64,000 nucleotides of DNA from the NCBI GenBank assembly GCA_018701215.1, contig JABIWH010000012.1:1-64000 (forward strand). The letters run 5' to 3'. Every line of letters starts with the position of its first letter. Positions within the stretch are counted from its first letter, which is position 1. The DNA is from Rhodospirillaceae bacterium. Its GTDB lineage: Bacteria; Pseudomonadota; Alphaproteobacteria; GCA-2731375. The translations under genes were made by a program, and so were the position numbers. Below are positions 36,061 to 44,250 of the stretch, piece after piece. The notes under the pieces are model-generated. The model ran no database searches. It was not told the DNA's origin and saw only the letters and a list, made by a program, of their open reading frames with translations.

Positions 36061-36975
36061 CTAAATCGGATCCCAGGCGTAATATTCACCGCTGCCTTCC
36101 AGGCCATACAGATCCTGGCGCAGGGCCGGCTCCAAAGTGGCGGCCAGATCCTCGGGCGTCCAGCCGTCGCCCTTGTGCAGGGTGCGGATGGGACGGGGCT
36201 GGCTCATCAGATAGATCTCGTTGCCGCGCACGCCGAAAATATTGCCCGTGACATCCTTGGCCGCCTCGCTGCACAGATATGTCGCCACCGGCGCGATATG
36301 CCCGGCCGAGGCGTTTTGGCGGAATTTGTCAAAGGCCTCGGCCATTTCGTCCGAGGTCACGGGAATAGCCTCGATCATACGGGTCCAGGCAAAGGGCGAG
36401 ATACAGTTGGAGCGAACGTTGGCCCGCGCCCCTTCCATGGCAATCACCCGCGAGAGGCCCACGATACCCATCTTGGCGGCGGCATAATTGGCCTGACCGG
36501 CATTGCCCACCAGACCGGAGGTCGAGGTGAAATGCACGAAAGCGCCTGATTTCTGGGGCCGAAAATGCTCCATGGCGGCGCGGGAGACGTTGTAGGTGCC
36601 GTTCAGATGCACATCGATGACGGCTTTCCATTCCTCATCGGTCATTTTGTGGAAATAGGCATCGCGCAGGATGCCCGCCACATTAACCACCGCGTCGATC
36701 TGGCCAAAACTGTCGATGGCTTCCTGTACCATCCGCGCCGCGTCCGCCGCTTCAGCCACCGAACCTTGGTTCGCGACCGCCTCGCCGCCGGCTGCCTTGA
36801 TCTCGGCCACCACTTCATCCGCCGGGGTTTGATCGGTTGCCTCGCCATGCAGGCCAGCCCCAAAATCATTGACCACTACCTTGGCGCCCGCCGCCGCCAG
36901 ATCCATTGCCACGGCACGGCCAATGCCACGCCCCGAACCGGTTACCAGGGCTACCTTGCCATCCATCAGTCCCAT
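36061..36975 (-). CDS. SDR, 3-hydroxyacyl-CoA dehydrogenase-like
   Basis: A 304-residue SDR. TGSGRGIGRAVAMDLAAAGAKVVVND at about residues 11-36 binds NAD(P), NVAGILRD lies near 102-109, and the catalytic Ser and Tyr-x3-Lys are in STSG and YAAAK near 150-171. The long insert GEATDQTPADEVVAEIKAAGG and the overall form resemble the dehydrogenase domain of peroxisomal multifunctional enzyme type 2. I chose ATG 36975; upstream in-frame codons to 37077 are not protein-like. It probably oxidises a 3-hydroxyacyl-CoA. Confidence 0.9.
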   Translation of the reverse strand: MGLMDGKVALVTGSGRGIGRAVAMDLAAAGAKVVVNDFGAGLHGEATDQTPADEVVAEIKAAGGEAVANQGSVAEAADAARMVQEAIDSFGQIDAVVNVAGILRDAYFHKMTDEEWKAVIDVHLNGTYNVSRAAMEHFRPQKSGAFVHFTSTSGLVGNAGQANYAAAKMGIVGLSRVIAMEGARANVRSNCISPFAWTRMIEAIPVTSDEMAEAFDKFRQNASAGHIAPVATYLCSEAAKDVTGNIFGVRGNEIYLMSQPRPIRTLHKGDGWTPEDLAATLEPALRQDLYGLEGSGEYYAWDPI

Positions 36976-37291
36976 GTTGCGTCCTCCGCCTCGTTTTGAG
37001 TCAAATGTGATTTGTTGCGTTTCTGGACCTGACGCTAGCATTGTCGCGCCCGCCCTGCTATAGCAAGCCCATGACAAAGTGGATTTGGCGGACTATTTCC
37101 GTCGCCGCGCTGCAACAGCCGCGACGACGACGACGTTCCATCCGACGCCCTCAAGATAACCTGGGCGCCGGCGGGATCAGCCGCGCGTCGCTTCGGCTCA
37201 GCTAGAGCCTGGTGGCGGCGGTAATCCGGACCGGCGTCATTTGAAATACCAGGCGCCCCGCTAGGCGCCCGCCAATCCGGAAGCTCTTAAA
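36976..37291. other. Gene-free stretch between the SDR and GNAT genes
   Basis: About 316 bases lie between two divergent genes. The SDR has an upstream GGAGGACG ribosome binding site. I see a GACGACGACG run and two AGGCGCCC motifs but no gene, RNA or clear promoter. Both promoters must lie here. Confidence 0.4.
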
Positions 37292-37789
37292 ATGTTTCAA
37301 GTCAGCCTCGAAAAGCCCGCCGACGGTCCCGCGATTGAAAAACTGCTGGATCAATCATTCGGATCCACCCGGCTTCAATTAACCGCCTATTGTCTGCGCA
37401 ACGATACCTCGGCCCTGCCGGAATTGTGCTTCGTCATGCGCGGTGCCAGCTTTCTCTGCGCCTCGATCCGCTATTGGCCGGTATTGATCGAAGGCAAGCA
37501 TAAATCCCTGCTGTTGGGTCCCCTTGCAGTAGGACAGGCATGGCGGGGCCAGGGCTTCGGCGGAATACTGCTCCGCCACAGCCTGGCGCGGGCCAAGGCC
37601 CTTGGCCATCAAGCGGTGCTGGTGATCGGCTCGCCGGAATATTACCAGCCGTTTGGCTTTTCAGCGGAGCTGACCCACGGTCTATCGCTGCCCAAAGCAG
37701 TGGACGATGGCCGTTTTCAAGCCTGTGAACTGGCCCCGGGTGCCCTGACCGGGGTTTCCGGCGCGGTCGCCTCGGCGCGAGACAGCTAG
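37292..37789 (+). CDS. GNAT-family N-acetyltransferase
   Basis: A 165-residue acetyltransferase. The acetyl-CoA-binding motif [31 protein letters not shown] is at about residues 70-100, with the R/Q-x-x-G-x-G/A pyrophosphate loop QGFGG. The pattern [11 protein letters not shown] at about 111-121 is typical of YhbS-like members. The acceptor substrate is unknown. The stop overlaps the convergent chemoreceptor gene by four bases. Confidence 0.85.
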   Translation: MFQVSLEKPADGPAIEKLLDQSFGSTRLQLTAYCLRNDTSALPELCFVMRGASFLCASIRYWPVLIEGKHKSLLLGPLAVGQAWRGQGFGGILLRHSLARAKALGHQAVLVIGSPEYYQPFGFSAELTHGLSLPKAVDDGRFQACELAPGALTGVSGAVASARDS

Positions 37790-38949
37790 ACGACCTTTCG
37801 GACTTCGGCCAGGAAATGATTCACGTCGTCACTCAAATTCGTCGATTGCTGGGATAGCGCGCCGGCGGCGTCCAGGATTTGTCCGGCGGCGCTGCCGGTT
37901 TCGCCGGCGCCTTCGGAGACTTTGTGAATATTTTCGGTCACCTCGCCGGTGCCGGCCGCCGCCTGATCAACGTTTCTGGCAATTTCCTGCGACGCCGTGC
38001 CTTGCTCGTCCACGGCGGCGGAAATGGTGCCGGCGACCTCGCTCATCTCGTCAATGGCCTCCGTGATACTCTGAATGGCGCGAACCGTATCGGAAGTCGC
38101 GGATTGTATACTTTCGATTTGGCCGCTGATTTCCTCGGTTGCCTTGGCCGTCTGGCTGGCCAGGTTCTTCACCTCGGATGCGACCACGGCAAAACCCTTG
38201 CCGGCCTCGCCGGCACGCGCTGCCTCGATCGTGGCGTTCAGGGCAAGTAGATTGGTTTGGCCCGCGATACCGGTAATCAGTTCGACCACGTCGCCAATTT
38301 TTTCCGAGGCTGAAGACAAGCCGTCAATTTGCGTCTGTGCATTCTTCGCTTCGATGACTGCATTGCCGGCCATCTCGGAGGAGCGTGAGACCTGGCGGCT
38401 GATTTCACCAACCGAGGCGGTCAACTCTTCGGCCGCCGTGGCGACGGTCTGTACGTTGGTGGCAGCTTGTTCAGCCGCCGCCGCCACCGCCGTGGCCTGC
38501 TCGCTTGTTCGTTCGGCATTCGCATCCATGGACTTGGCCGATGCCTCGAGTTTCGTCGATGCGGATGCGACCTGATGGATGGAACCCTGCATGGCCTCGT
38601 CGAATTCGGTTATCACACCGGCAAAGGCTTTGGCCCGTTGTTCAATGGCCTCCGTTGCGGCATTGATCGTCCGGCTGGCGGAGCCAAAGGCGCCGGGCAT
38701 GCCCTTTTCCTGGATACGGCGGAAATATTTGTTGCCCGAGACATATTCCAAGGATGCCTCGGATTCCCGAATATAGGCATCCGTCCGGTCAATCATCCGG
38801 TTGAGGGCAAGGAACACCTCCCTGAAGGCGGGGTGCTCGTCCAGCTCCGTAATACGGGCCTCGAAATCGCCTTCCGCCACGGCGTTGCAGACCACGAGGG
38901 CTTTCTTGATCGCGCCGGATTGAGTGCCGGTTATTCTATCTATGAACAT
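37786..38949 (-). CDS. Soluble methyl-accepting chemotaxis protein
   Basis: A 387-residue chemoreceptor without transmembrane segments. The C-terminal signalling domain has [37 protein letters not shown] at about residues 215-250, nearly identical to that of the membrane receptor at 100-2160. The N-terminal 90 residues are helical and not a recognised sensor domain. A PAS-domain protein gene lies 69 bases upstream on the same strand, so the pair may work as a split Aer-type redox receptor in the cytoplasm. Confidence 0.88.
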   Translation of the reverse strand: MFIDRITGTQSGAIKKALVVCNAVAEGDFEARITELDEHPAFREVFLALNRMIDRTDAYIRESEASLEYVSGNKYFRRIQEKGMPGAFGSASRTINAATEAIEQRAKAFAGVITEFDEAMQGSIHQVASASTKLEASAKSMDANAERTSEQATAVAAAAEQAATNVQTVATAAEELTASVGEISRQVSRSSEMAGNAVIEAKNAQTQIDGLSSASEKIGDVVELITGIAGQTNLLALNATIEAARAGEAGKGFAVVASEVKNLASQTAKATEEISGQIESIQSATSDTVRAIQSITEAIDEMSEVAGTISAAVDEQGTASQEIARNVDQAAAGTGEVTENIHKVSEGAGETGSAAGQILDAAGALSQQSTNLSDDVNHFLAEVRKVV

Positions 38950-39018
38950 TTAGTGTCCTTCTCCAATTCGCGGGCCAACCATGTCGCCCGCCAAGGCTTG
39001 TCGCTCTGGGATTTTTGT

Positions 39019-39564
39019 CTAAAGGGTCGCGATGAACTGATCATAAGCGACACCCTGGTCGCTCAGCAGTGTGCTGACCATATCGAAAGATGCCAGCATG
39101 CCGTCCTTCGCGTTCGGGTGCTTCTGCTCTTCCGCAAGCAACGATTGGTAGAGGGGGATAATATGCTTGGTCAGGATGTCCCGGTTGGGCACCCTGCGAT
39201 TGGAGTGATAGCCAATGGTATTGCCACTGCTATCTTTGCTGGGCGTGACATGTGCCAGGACCCAGTAATAGTCGCCGCCGTTAGAGCGGTTTATGACATA
39301 GGCGAAAATCTCACTGCCGCCTTGGATAGTATCCCACAGCAACTTGAAGACCGAGCGCGGCATATCAGGATGCCGGATTATACTGTGAGGTTGCCCCAGG
39401 ACTTCTTTTTCCGAATACCCGGCTAAACGCAAAAAGACATCATTGGCATAGGTGATGCGACCCTTGAGGTCGGTCTTACTGACGATCAGTTCGTGATCCT
39501 CGAAAAACCGCTCAGCCCCGGTGATGTGATTGTCCCTGTTCATTAAGAAATTCCCCAAACTCAA
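39019..39564 (-). CDS. PAS-domain protein, Aer-like sensor module
   Basis: A 181-residue protein. The PAS fold spans about residues 20-125: LIVSKTDLKGRITYANDVFLRLAGYSEKEVLGQPHSIIRHPDMPRSVFKLLWDTIQGG, the form seen in Aer and related FAD-binding PAS domains. A short helical tail follows, without membrane segments or an MCP domain. It lies just upstream of the soluble chemoreceptor gene. The FAD ligand and the redox role are family inference. ATG 39564 is used; a second Met lies seven residues later. Confidence 0.85.
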   Translation of the reverse strand: MSLGNFLMNRDNHITGAERFFEDHELIVSKTDLKGRITYANDVFLRLAGYSEKEVLGQPHSIIRHPDMPRSVFKLLWDTIQGGSEIFAYVINRSNGGDYYWVLAHVTPSKDSSGNTIGYHSNRRVPNRDILTKHIIPLYQSLLAEEQKHPNAKDGMLASFDMVSTLLSDQGVAYDQFIATL

Positions 39565-40041
39565 CGGGCGCCGCGCGAGCGGATACAGTCCCCAGATGTG
39601 CCCCCATTGAGGTGAAATCTACCGTGAATAGTTTGCGAATTTGTTAATTTGTGAAAAAATCAACTCTGCCTTGAGTATATAATATCTGTATAGTAAAAAA
39701 TTTGGAATAGTGTGAAAATATTATCCAGTAGATGTTACCGTACATATTATTAATATTCTTTTGCGCAGTAACTAGACAGTTTTTTAGTATATATATTTTT
39801 ATTATTACTATATTTATTAGAATTATTTTATATATATTTCAAGTTTCTATCCATTTCGTTATATTTCATATTCCAGTGTTACAATATGTAATAATTCTAA
39901 AGAAATGCCGAAAAACATGATCTTCCGATTATTGAGACGCTGGCTGCACAGGTGCTCAGACTTCATGCCAAAGAGGCCTCCATCGTTAAATTGACGCGAC
40001 GAGGCATATGCAACACGGCCTTTATCTATCGCTGAGGCCGC
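39565..40041. other. AT-rich gene-free region
   Basis: This 477-base gap includes a core (about 39620-39920) that is strikingly AT-rich, with long runs of T and TA. The flanking genes run away from or toward it on the minus strand. The only open frame, at 39732-39920, has no ribosome binding site and is hydrophobic merely because of the base composition. The region could be a promoter with UP-like elements, a site for a nucleoid protein, or foreign DNA. Confidence 0.5.
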
Positions 40042-42081
40042 CTACTCCGGCACGCCTGCTCTAGCCAATCCATCCAGGTATAGAGCCAATTGCTCCGAAC
40101 TCTTGATGTAAAACAATTTCGCCTTGGCATAGCGACGGGAAAATTCCGGCTGCAGCTTCAGCAGCGACGTTACCGCGGCCGCACAATCATCCGAACGGCC
40201 CAGCTGTCCCAACGCGGCGGTCCGGTGCGCATAGGCCCAATACTGGCAGTTTGGCAGGCGGATCGCCTTTTCCGCCCACTGAACGGTTTGCTCGTAGTCC
40301 TCGGCAAAAAAATGCGCCAGGGAGCGGTAGGTATAAAAAGCCCATAGCTGCGGGTCATTGGGACTGAGTTGGATGGCCCGTTCGAATTGTTCAATGGAGG
40401 CTTGCAACCGGCCTTCATACGCCAGGCTATCACCCAGGCCGCAATGGGCCATGGCGAGGCCCGGATTACGCTCCAGTGCCGTCGTCAGATGGGCCAGGGC
40501 CTCGTCATATTCACAACGCGCCAGATGCACCCGGCCCAGCATCATATGGGAGACGGCGTTTTGCTCGTCGATCGCAACGGCCTTGCGCGCGGCGGTCAGG
40601 GCGGCATCCAACGCCGCGGCGCTGGGTTCGGTATCAAAGTAGACCATAGAGAGAACCCGGGCATAGGACCACCAGGCGTAAGCCGCGCCAAATTCCGGAT
40701 CCAGTTCGATGCAACGCAAAAACTGCGTCTGGGCCTCCAGATTGTCGTCTGCGGTAAATTTATAAAAGCTGGCGAGGCCGAGGTGATAGCAGCTCCAGGC
40801 ATCAAGGTTTTCGGTTGACCGGCGCATCACGCGGCTGCGTTCCTCGGCGCCGACTACCGGTTCGATACGTGCGGCGATGGTTTCGGTAATCTCGTCCTGC
40901 ACCGCGAAAATATCCGCCAGCCCGCGGTCATAGCGCTCCGACCAGATATGTTCCCGGCTAGCCGCATCCAGCAATTGCGCCGTGATGCGAACTCTCTCAC
41001 CAGCCTTGCGGATGCTGCCCTCTACCAGATAATCCACGGCAAGGCGGCCGTATTCACCCTCGCGCCGGGAGGCGGCCGCTTCAAAATCCGTCGAGGCGTG
41101 ATGGGCAATCACGGAAAGCCAGCGGTTCCGCGCCAAAGCGGCAACAATATCCGCCGTGATGCCGGAAGCAAAAAACTCCTGATCCGGCTCCACGCTGAGA
41201 GAGGCAAAAGGGCGCACGGTGATCCGGGGTTTGTGGGCCTGCCCCGGTAGGGCGTTGATCATGGCGGCGGCTCTTGGCACCGGATCAGCCGGCGGGCCTG
41301 CGACGGCCGCCACATCAGCCTTGGCGCCAGACGAATTGATCTGCTCGTACAGGGCCTTGATGCGCGCGCCCGGGTCGACCTGCAACTCGTCGCGCAATAT
41401 TTTCGCGCAGGCACGGTATTGCTGTATGGCAGCACCCGGCTCGCCCGCCTGAAGATGCACCTGCATCAAGGCCAGGTGCGCACGCTCGTTCAAAGAATCA
41501 AAGGCCAATGTCCGATGCGCCAATTGAATGGCGGCATTGATGTCACTCGCACTCAAGGTCATGTTGGCCAGACGGTCCAGGACACCAACCGCGGCCTCGT
41601 TATAACGGATCCGTTCCGCCCGCAGCCATTCATCGAAGGTGCCGTTCTGCGCCTTCATGTCCGCCAACAAAGGGCCGCCATACAGCCCCGCCGTCGCCAC
41701 CAGTTGGGCCGGCTGCACCGGCATCTCCGCCGCCGCCAAATGGGCCAGTTGGGACAACGTCTGGGCATCGACTTGCACGGCCTCCCGCTGCAACCAGACA
41801 TGGTTGCGATCCGCCCGCAGGGGGCCGTCATCACCGCCCAAGGTTTTTCGCAGCCGGGAGATGCATTCGCGCAGGCTTTGTCGGGCCTGATCTTCGAACC
41901 GCTCGCCCCACAGCAGCGCCATCAGATCCTCCCGGCTGGAAGAGCGCCCCTGGTTGAGACACAGATAAACCAGCAAAGCCTGGCGCTTTTTGCCGGTTAC
42001 AGCCAGAATTTCGCCGCTTTCGTCCGACACCGTCAAACGCCCAAATACTTTAATGGATAGTGTCTTCATGATTCCTGTCAT
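40042..42081 (-). CDS. BTAD/TPR transcriptional regulator with TolB-N-like domain
   Basis: A 679-residue cytoplasmic regulator. A winged-helix OmpR/SARP-like domain (IKVFGRLTVSDESGEILAVTGKKRQALLVYLCLNQG) is followed by a BTAD helical-repeat domain (about residues 100-255). Then comes ITVRPFASLSVEPDQEFFASGITADIVAALARN, the TolB-N-like domain common in adenylate-cyclase-associated regulators, and TPRs (about 420-660). ATG 42069 (MKTLSIK) is an alternative start with AGGA close by. No membrane helix is seen. Target and signal are unknown; the divergent methyltransferase gene is a possible target. Confidence 0.85.
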   Translation of the reverse strand: MTGIMKTLSIKVFGRLTVSDESGEILAVTGKKRQALLVYLCLNQGRSSSREDLMALLWGERFEDQARQSLRECISRLRKTLGGDDGPLRADRNHVWLQREAVQVDAQTLSQLAHLAAAEMPVQPAQLVATAGLYGGPLLADMKAQNGTFDEWLRAERIRYNEAAVGVLDRLANMTLSASDINAAIQLAHRTLAFDSLNERAHLALMQVHLQAGEPGAAIQQYRACAKILRDELQVDPGARIKALYEQINSSGAKADVAAVAGPPADPVPRAAAMINALPGQAHKPRITVRPFASLSVEPDQEFFASGITADIVAALARNRWLSVIAHHASTDFEAAASRREGEYGRLAVDYLVEGSIRKAGERVRITAQLLDAASREHIWSERYDRGLADIFAVQDEITETIAARIEPVVGAEERSRVMRRSTENLDAWSCYHLGLASFYKFTADDNLEAQTQFLRCIELDPEFGAAYAWWSYARVLSMVYFDTEPSAAALDAALTAARKAVAIDEQNAVSHMMLGRVHLARCEYDEALAHLTTALERNPGLAMAHCGLGDSLAYEGRLQASIEQFERAIQLSPNDPQLWAFYTYRSLAHFFAEDYEQTVQWAEKAIRLPNCQYWAYAHRTAALGQLGRSDDCAAAVTSLLKLQPEFSRRYAKAKLFYIKSSEQLALYLDGLARAGVPE

Positions 42082-42225
42082 TGCAGCATTGCACGGGCCG
42101 TTGCAGGCAATATCTCACAGTTTATTAACGTTCAAAAGCCTTCTGCCTGACGATGGCACAATGGGCCGGTGCGATATTGCGTCATCGCGGGCAATACACT
42201 GCCCGGTTTAAAAGGGAAAAAACAA

Positions 42226-43002
42226 ATGAGCACTGACATACTTGTCGATGCCGACGCCCTAAGGGAAGATGTGAAGGATAAGTACCGGGATGTCGCGCTC
42301 GACCCGCATGGAGAGTTTCATTTCCATACGGGCCGTCCGCTGGCGAAGCGCCTGGGCTATGACAATGCGGTTGTTGGCGCCATGCCTGATGCCGCGGTCG
42401 AATCTTTCGCGGGCGTCGGCAATCCATTTTCACTGCGCCCATTGCAGGCCGGCGAGCGTGTCGTCGACCTTGGTTCCGGTGCCGGTTTTGACTGTTTCAT
42501 CGCGGCCCAGCAGGTTGGCGCCGAAGGTCATGTCATCGGGATCGATATGACGCCGGAAATGCTGGCCAAGTCGCGCGCTACGGCCCAGGTGATGGATCTG
42601 GCACAGGTTGAATTCCGCGAAGGCCTGCTGGAAGAGCTGCCGGTGGAAGACGGCCAGGCGGATGTGGTCATCGCCAATGGCGTGATTAACCTTTGTTCCG
42701 ACAAACAGCAGGTGTTTGCCGAGATTTGGCGCGTCCTGCGGCCAGGCGGCGTGCTGCAGTTCGCTGATATCGCCAATGGCCGGCCGGTGCCAGAGGCGGC
42801 CGTCAACAATATTGATTTGTGGACTGCTTGAATCGCTGGTGGCATGCCGTGTGCAGGCTGGCAGAAGATGATGTTGGATACGGGCTTCAAGAACGGGCAG
42901 ATGGGCCCGCCCGTGGATACATTTGGCGGCGCGGGGGGTGAAACCAATGCGCGCCGGTTCGAGGTTTTCGGTTACGCCTTCATGGCCCAGAAACCTCTAT
43001 AG
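42226..43002 (+). CDS. ArsM-like SAM methyltransferase, candidate selenoprotein with in-frame UGA
   Basis: A 258-codon reading frame that contains one UGA at codon 202 (42829-42831). Before it lie SAM motif I VVDLGSGAGFDCFIAA (about residues 79-94), GIDMTPEMLAKSR, and the motif LRPGGVLQFADIANGRPVPEAAV. After it the same frame stays open for 56 codons, with IAGGMP, a WQKMMLDTGF helix and the terminal RFEVFGYAFMAQKPL typical of ArsM-like methyltransferases. The UGA replaces the Cys expected in a WTGC-I-x-G-like motif. Cys90, Cys157 and Cys209 are also present. ATG 42226 follows AAAAGGG. Selenocysteine, not a nonsense mutation, is the preferred reading. A plain stop would yield 201 residues. Confidence 0.78.
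42843..42870 (+). promoter_or_regulatory. SECIS-like hairpin candidate downstream of the UGA
   Basis: Twenty bases after the UGA (gap bases not counting it), TGCAGGCTGGCA forms a short TGC/GCA stem with a purine-rich apical loop, and CAT/ATG can pair below it. The E. coli fdhF SECIS apex reads TGCAGGTCTGCA at a similar place. Bacterial SECIS elements lie just after the UGA with a conserved apical G, so position and shape fit. No folding energy was computed. Confidence 0.45.
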
Positions 43003-43016
43003 GCGAGACTAACTTT

Positions 43017-43065
43017 CGGCCCGTCAGCCTCACCCTCTCAAGTGGCTGGCGGGCCGTTTTATTTT
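43017..43065 (+). terminator. Intrinsic terminator after the methyltransferase gene
   Basis: CGGCCCGTCAGCC pairs with GGCTGGCGGGCCG (one G-T pair) around a 14-base loop, and TTTTATTTT follows directly. It begins 15 bases after the TAG at 43000-43002, which supports that TAG, and not the UGA at 42829, as the functional end of the gene. Confidence 0.85.
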
Positions 43066-43079
43066 CAACAGCTGTCTTC

Positions 43080-44135
43080 TTATACTGGCTCCAACGGTGC
43101 GTTGAGTTCGGTGTCGGCGACAATGATGCCGCCGCGATTGCCGATTTCGATGCTGCCGTAGCGTTGCGCATAAACCTCCGGCAAAGGCCGGGCGCCGGGA
43201 ATAGCCAGCCATAGCCGCAACAGATGGCGGCGGCGGGCCAGATCGCCCCATTCCTCATAGGCGGTGCGGTCATGCAGCAGGGTATGATTGTGAACAAACA
43301 GCAAATCGCCCGGCTGCAATGGGAATTCCAGATTTAAGGCCGGGTCGTCAGCCAGAGCGTCGAACATGTCCAGAGCTTCATTCTGGGCATCGCTGAGCTG
43401 GGGCACGCCTTCCAGGCGTTGCGCCGAGCGGACATAGTGCGGTGCATAGAGCGCGGAAAGATGGCCTGCATAGGCATTGAATACGGGAATTTCAAAATAT
43501 TCCCGACCGTCCGCGGTGACCTCGCCACGCCGATCGGTCGCCATGGGCTCGAACAACAGCTTGGCCAGATCGGGGCGGCGTTGACGCATTTCGTTGTAGA
43601 TTGTCATGGAACTGACCAGGCCGGACTGCCCGCCCGACTTGGCGCCGCGCAGACACATCAAGCCGACAATATCGCAAGAATCAGTGTGATAATTCTGCCG
43701 CTCCGTGGTTTGGTAAATGCGCACCGAGGCATCGGTGGTGGAGAGGCCCAGGTCGCAGACATGGCCCAGAATATGGCCCTTGCCGTTCTGCGAGCGGGCT
43801 TTGCCCATGTGTGTGCCGATGCCATAGAACAACGCCGCCGCCATCGCGATGTCATCGGCATGCGAGGGCAGCCCCCGCAGCGCCACGAAGCCGCGCCCAT
43901 GCAGGCATTCATGCACCGCCCCGGCGATCACCGGCATGCTCTCGGGCAGGGGGAAATCAGCCTTGGTCATGGCGGCAATGTCGCCGCCCGCTTCAAGGTA
44001 TGCGCCTGCCTGGGCTTCCATCTCGGCGACCTGCGCATCGTTCAAGGTGACCAGCCAATCGTTGGCGGCGGCCTGGTCCGGACCATACCAGGCGGATGGT
44101 CCGGTGACTTTCGGCGGTAATTCTGCGATTTCCAA
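43080..44135 (-). CDS. TauD/TfdA-family Fe(II)/2-oxoglutarate dioxygenase
   Basis: A 351-residue non-haem iron dioxygenase. The facial triad is H150 and D152 in NYHTDSCD and H288 in HTLLHDR, with R307 in RHLLRLWLA as the likely 2-oxoglutarate-binding Arg. The length fits the family. It would hydroxylate an unknown substrate using O2 and 2-oxoglutarate, giving succinate and CO2. The gene is alone on its strand, convergent with the methyltransferase gene and divergent from the FAD oxidase gene, so context does not help. Close relatives include TauD (taurine) and carnitine-pathway enzymes. Confidence 0.9.
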   Translation of the reverse strand: MEIAELPPKVTGPSAWYGPDQAAANDWLVTLNDAQVAEMEAQAGAYLEAGGDIAAMTKADFPLPESMPVIAGAVHECLHGRGFVALRGLPSHADDIAMAAALFYGIGTHMGKARSQNGKGHILGHVCDLGLSTTDASVRIYQTTERQNYHTDSCDIVGLMCLRGAKSGGQSGLVSSMTIYNEMRQRRPDLAKLLFEPMATDRRGEVTADGREYFEIPVFNAYAGHLSALYAPHYVRSAQRLEGVPQLSDAQNEALDMFDALADDPALNLEFPLQPGDLLFVHNHTLLHDRTAYEEWGDLARRRHLLRLWLAIPGARPLPEVYAQRYGSIEIGNRGGIIVADTELNAPLEPV

Positions 44136-44250
44136 GACTCAGGCACTCCATGGTAGGTGAAACGCGCTACGCTTCGACAAATGTTGCAAATACTCTAGCT
44201 AATGTATACTGGCCGTCAAATCGCAATGACTATTCTGGAAGGGTAAGGCC

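Noticed and set aside
39732..39920. 62-residue hydrophobic reading frame in the AT-rich region
   Set aside because: No ribosome binding site, and hydrophobic residues are expected from any frame in such AT-rich DNA.
42169..42831. A complete methyltransferase ending at the UGA at 42829-42831 (201 residues)
   Set aside because: The family-typical C-terminus continues in the same frame past the UGA and the terminator lies after the later TAG, so the short form is probably not the real product.
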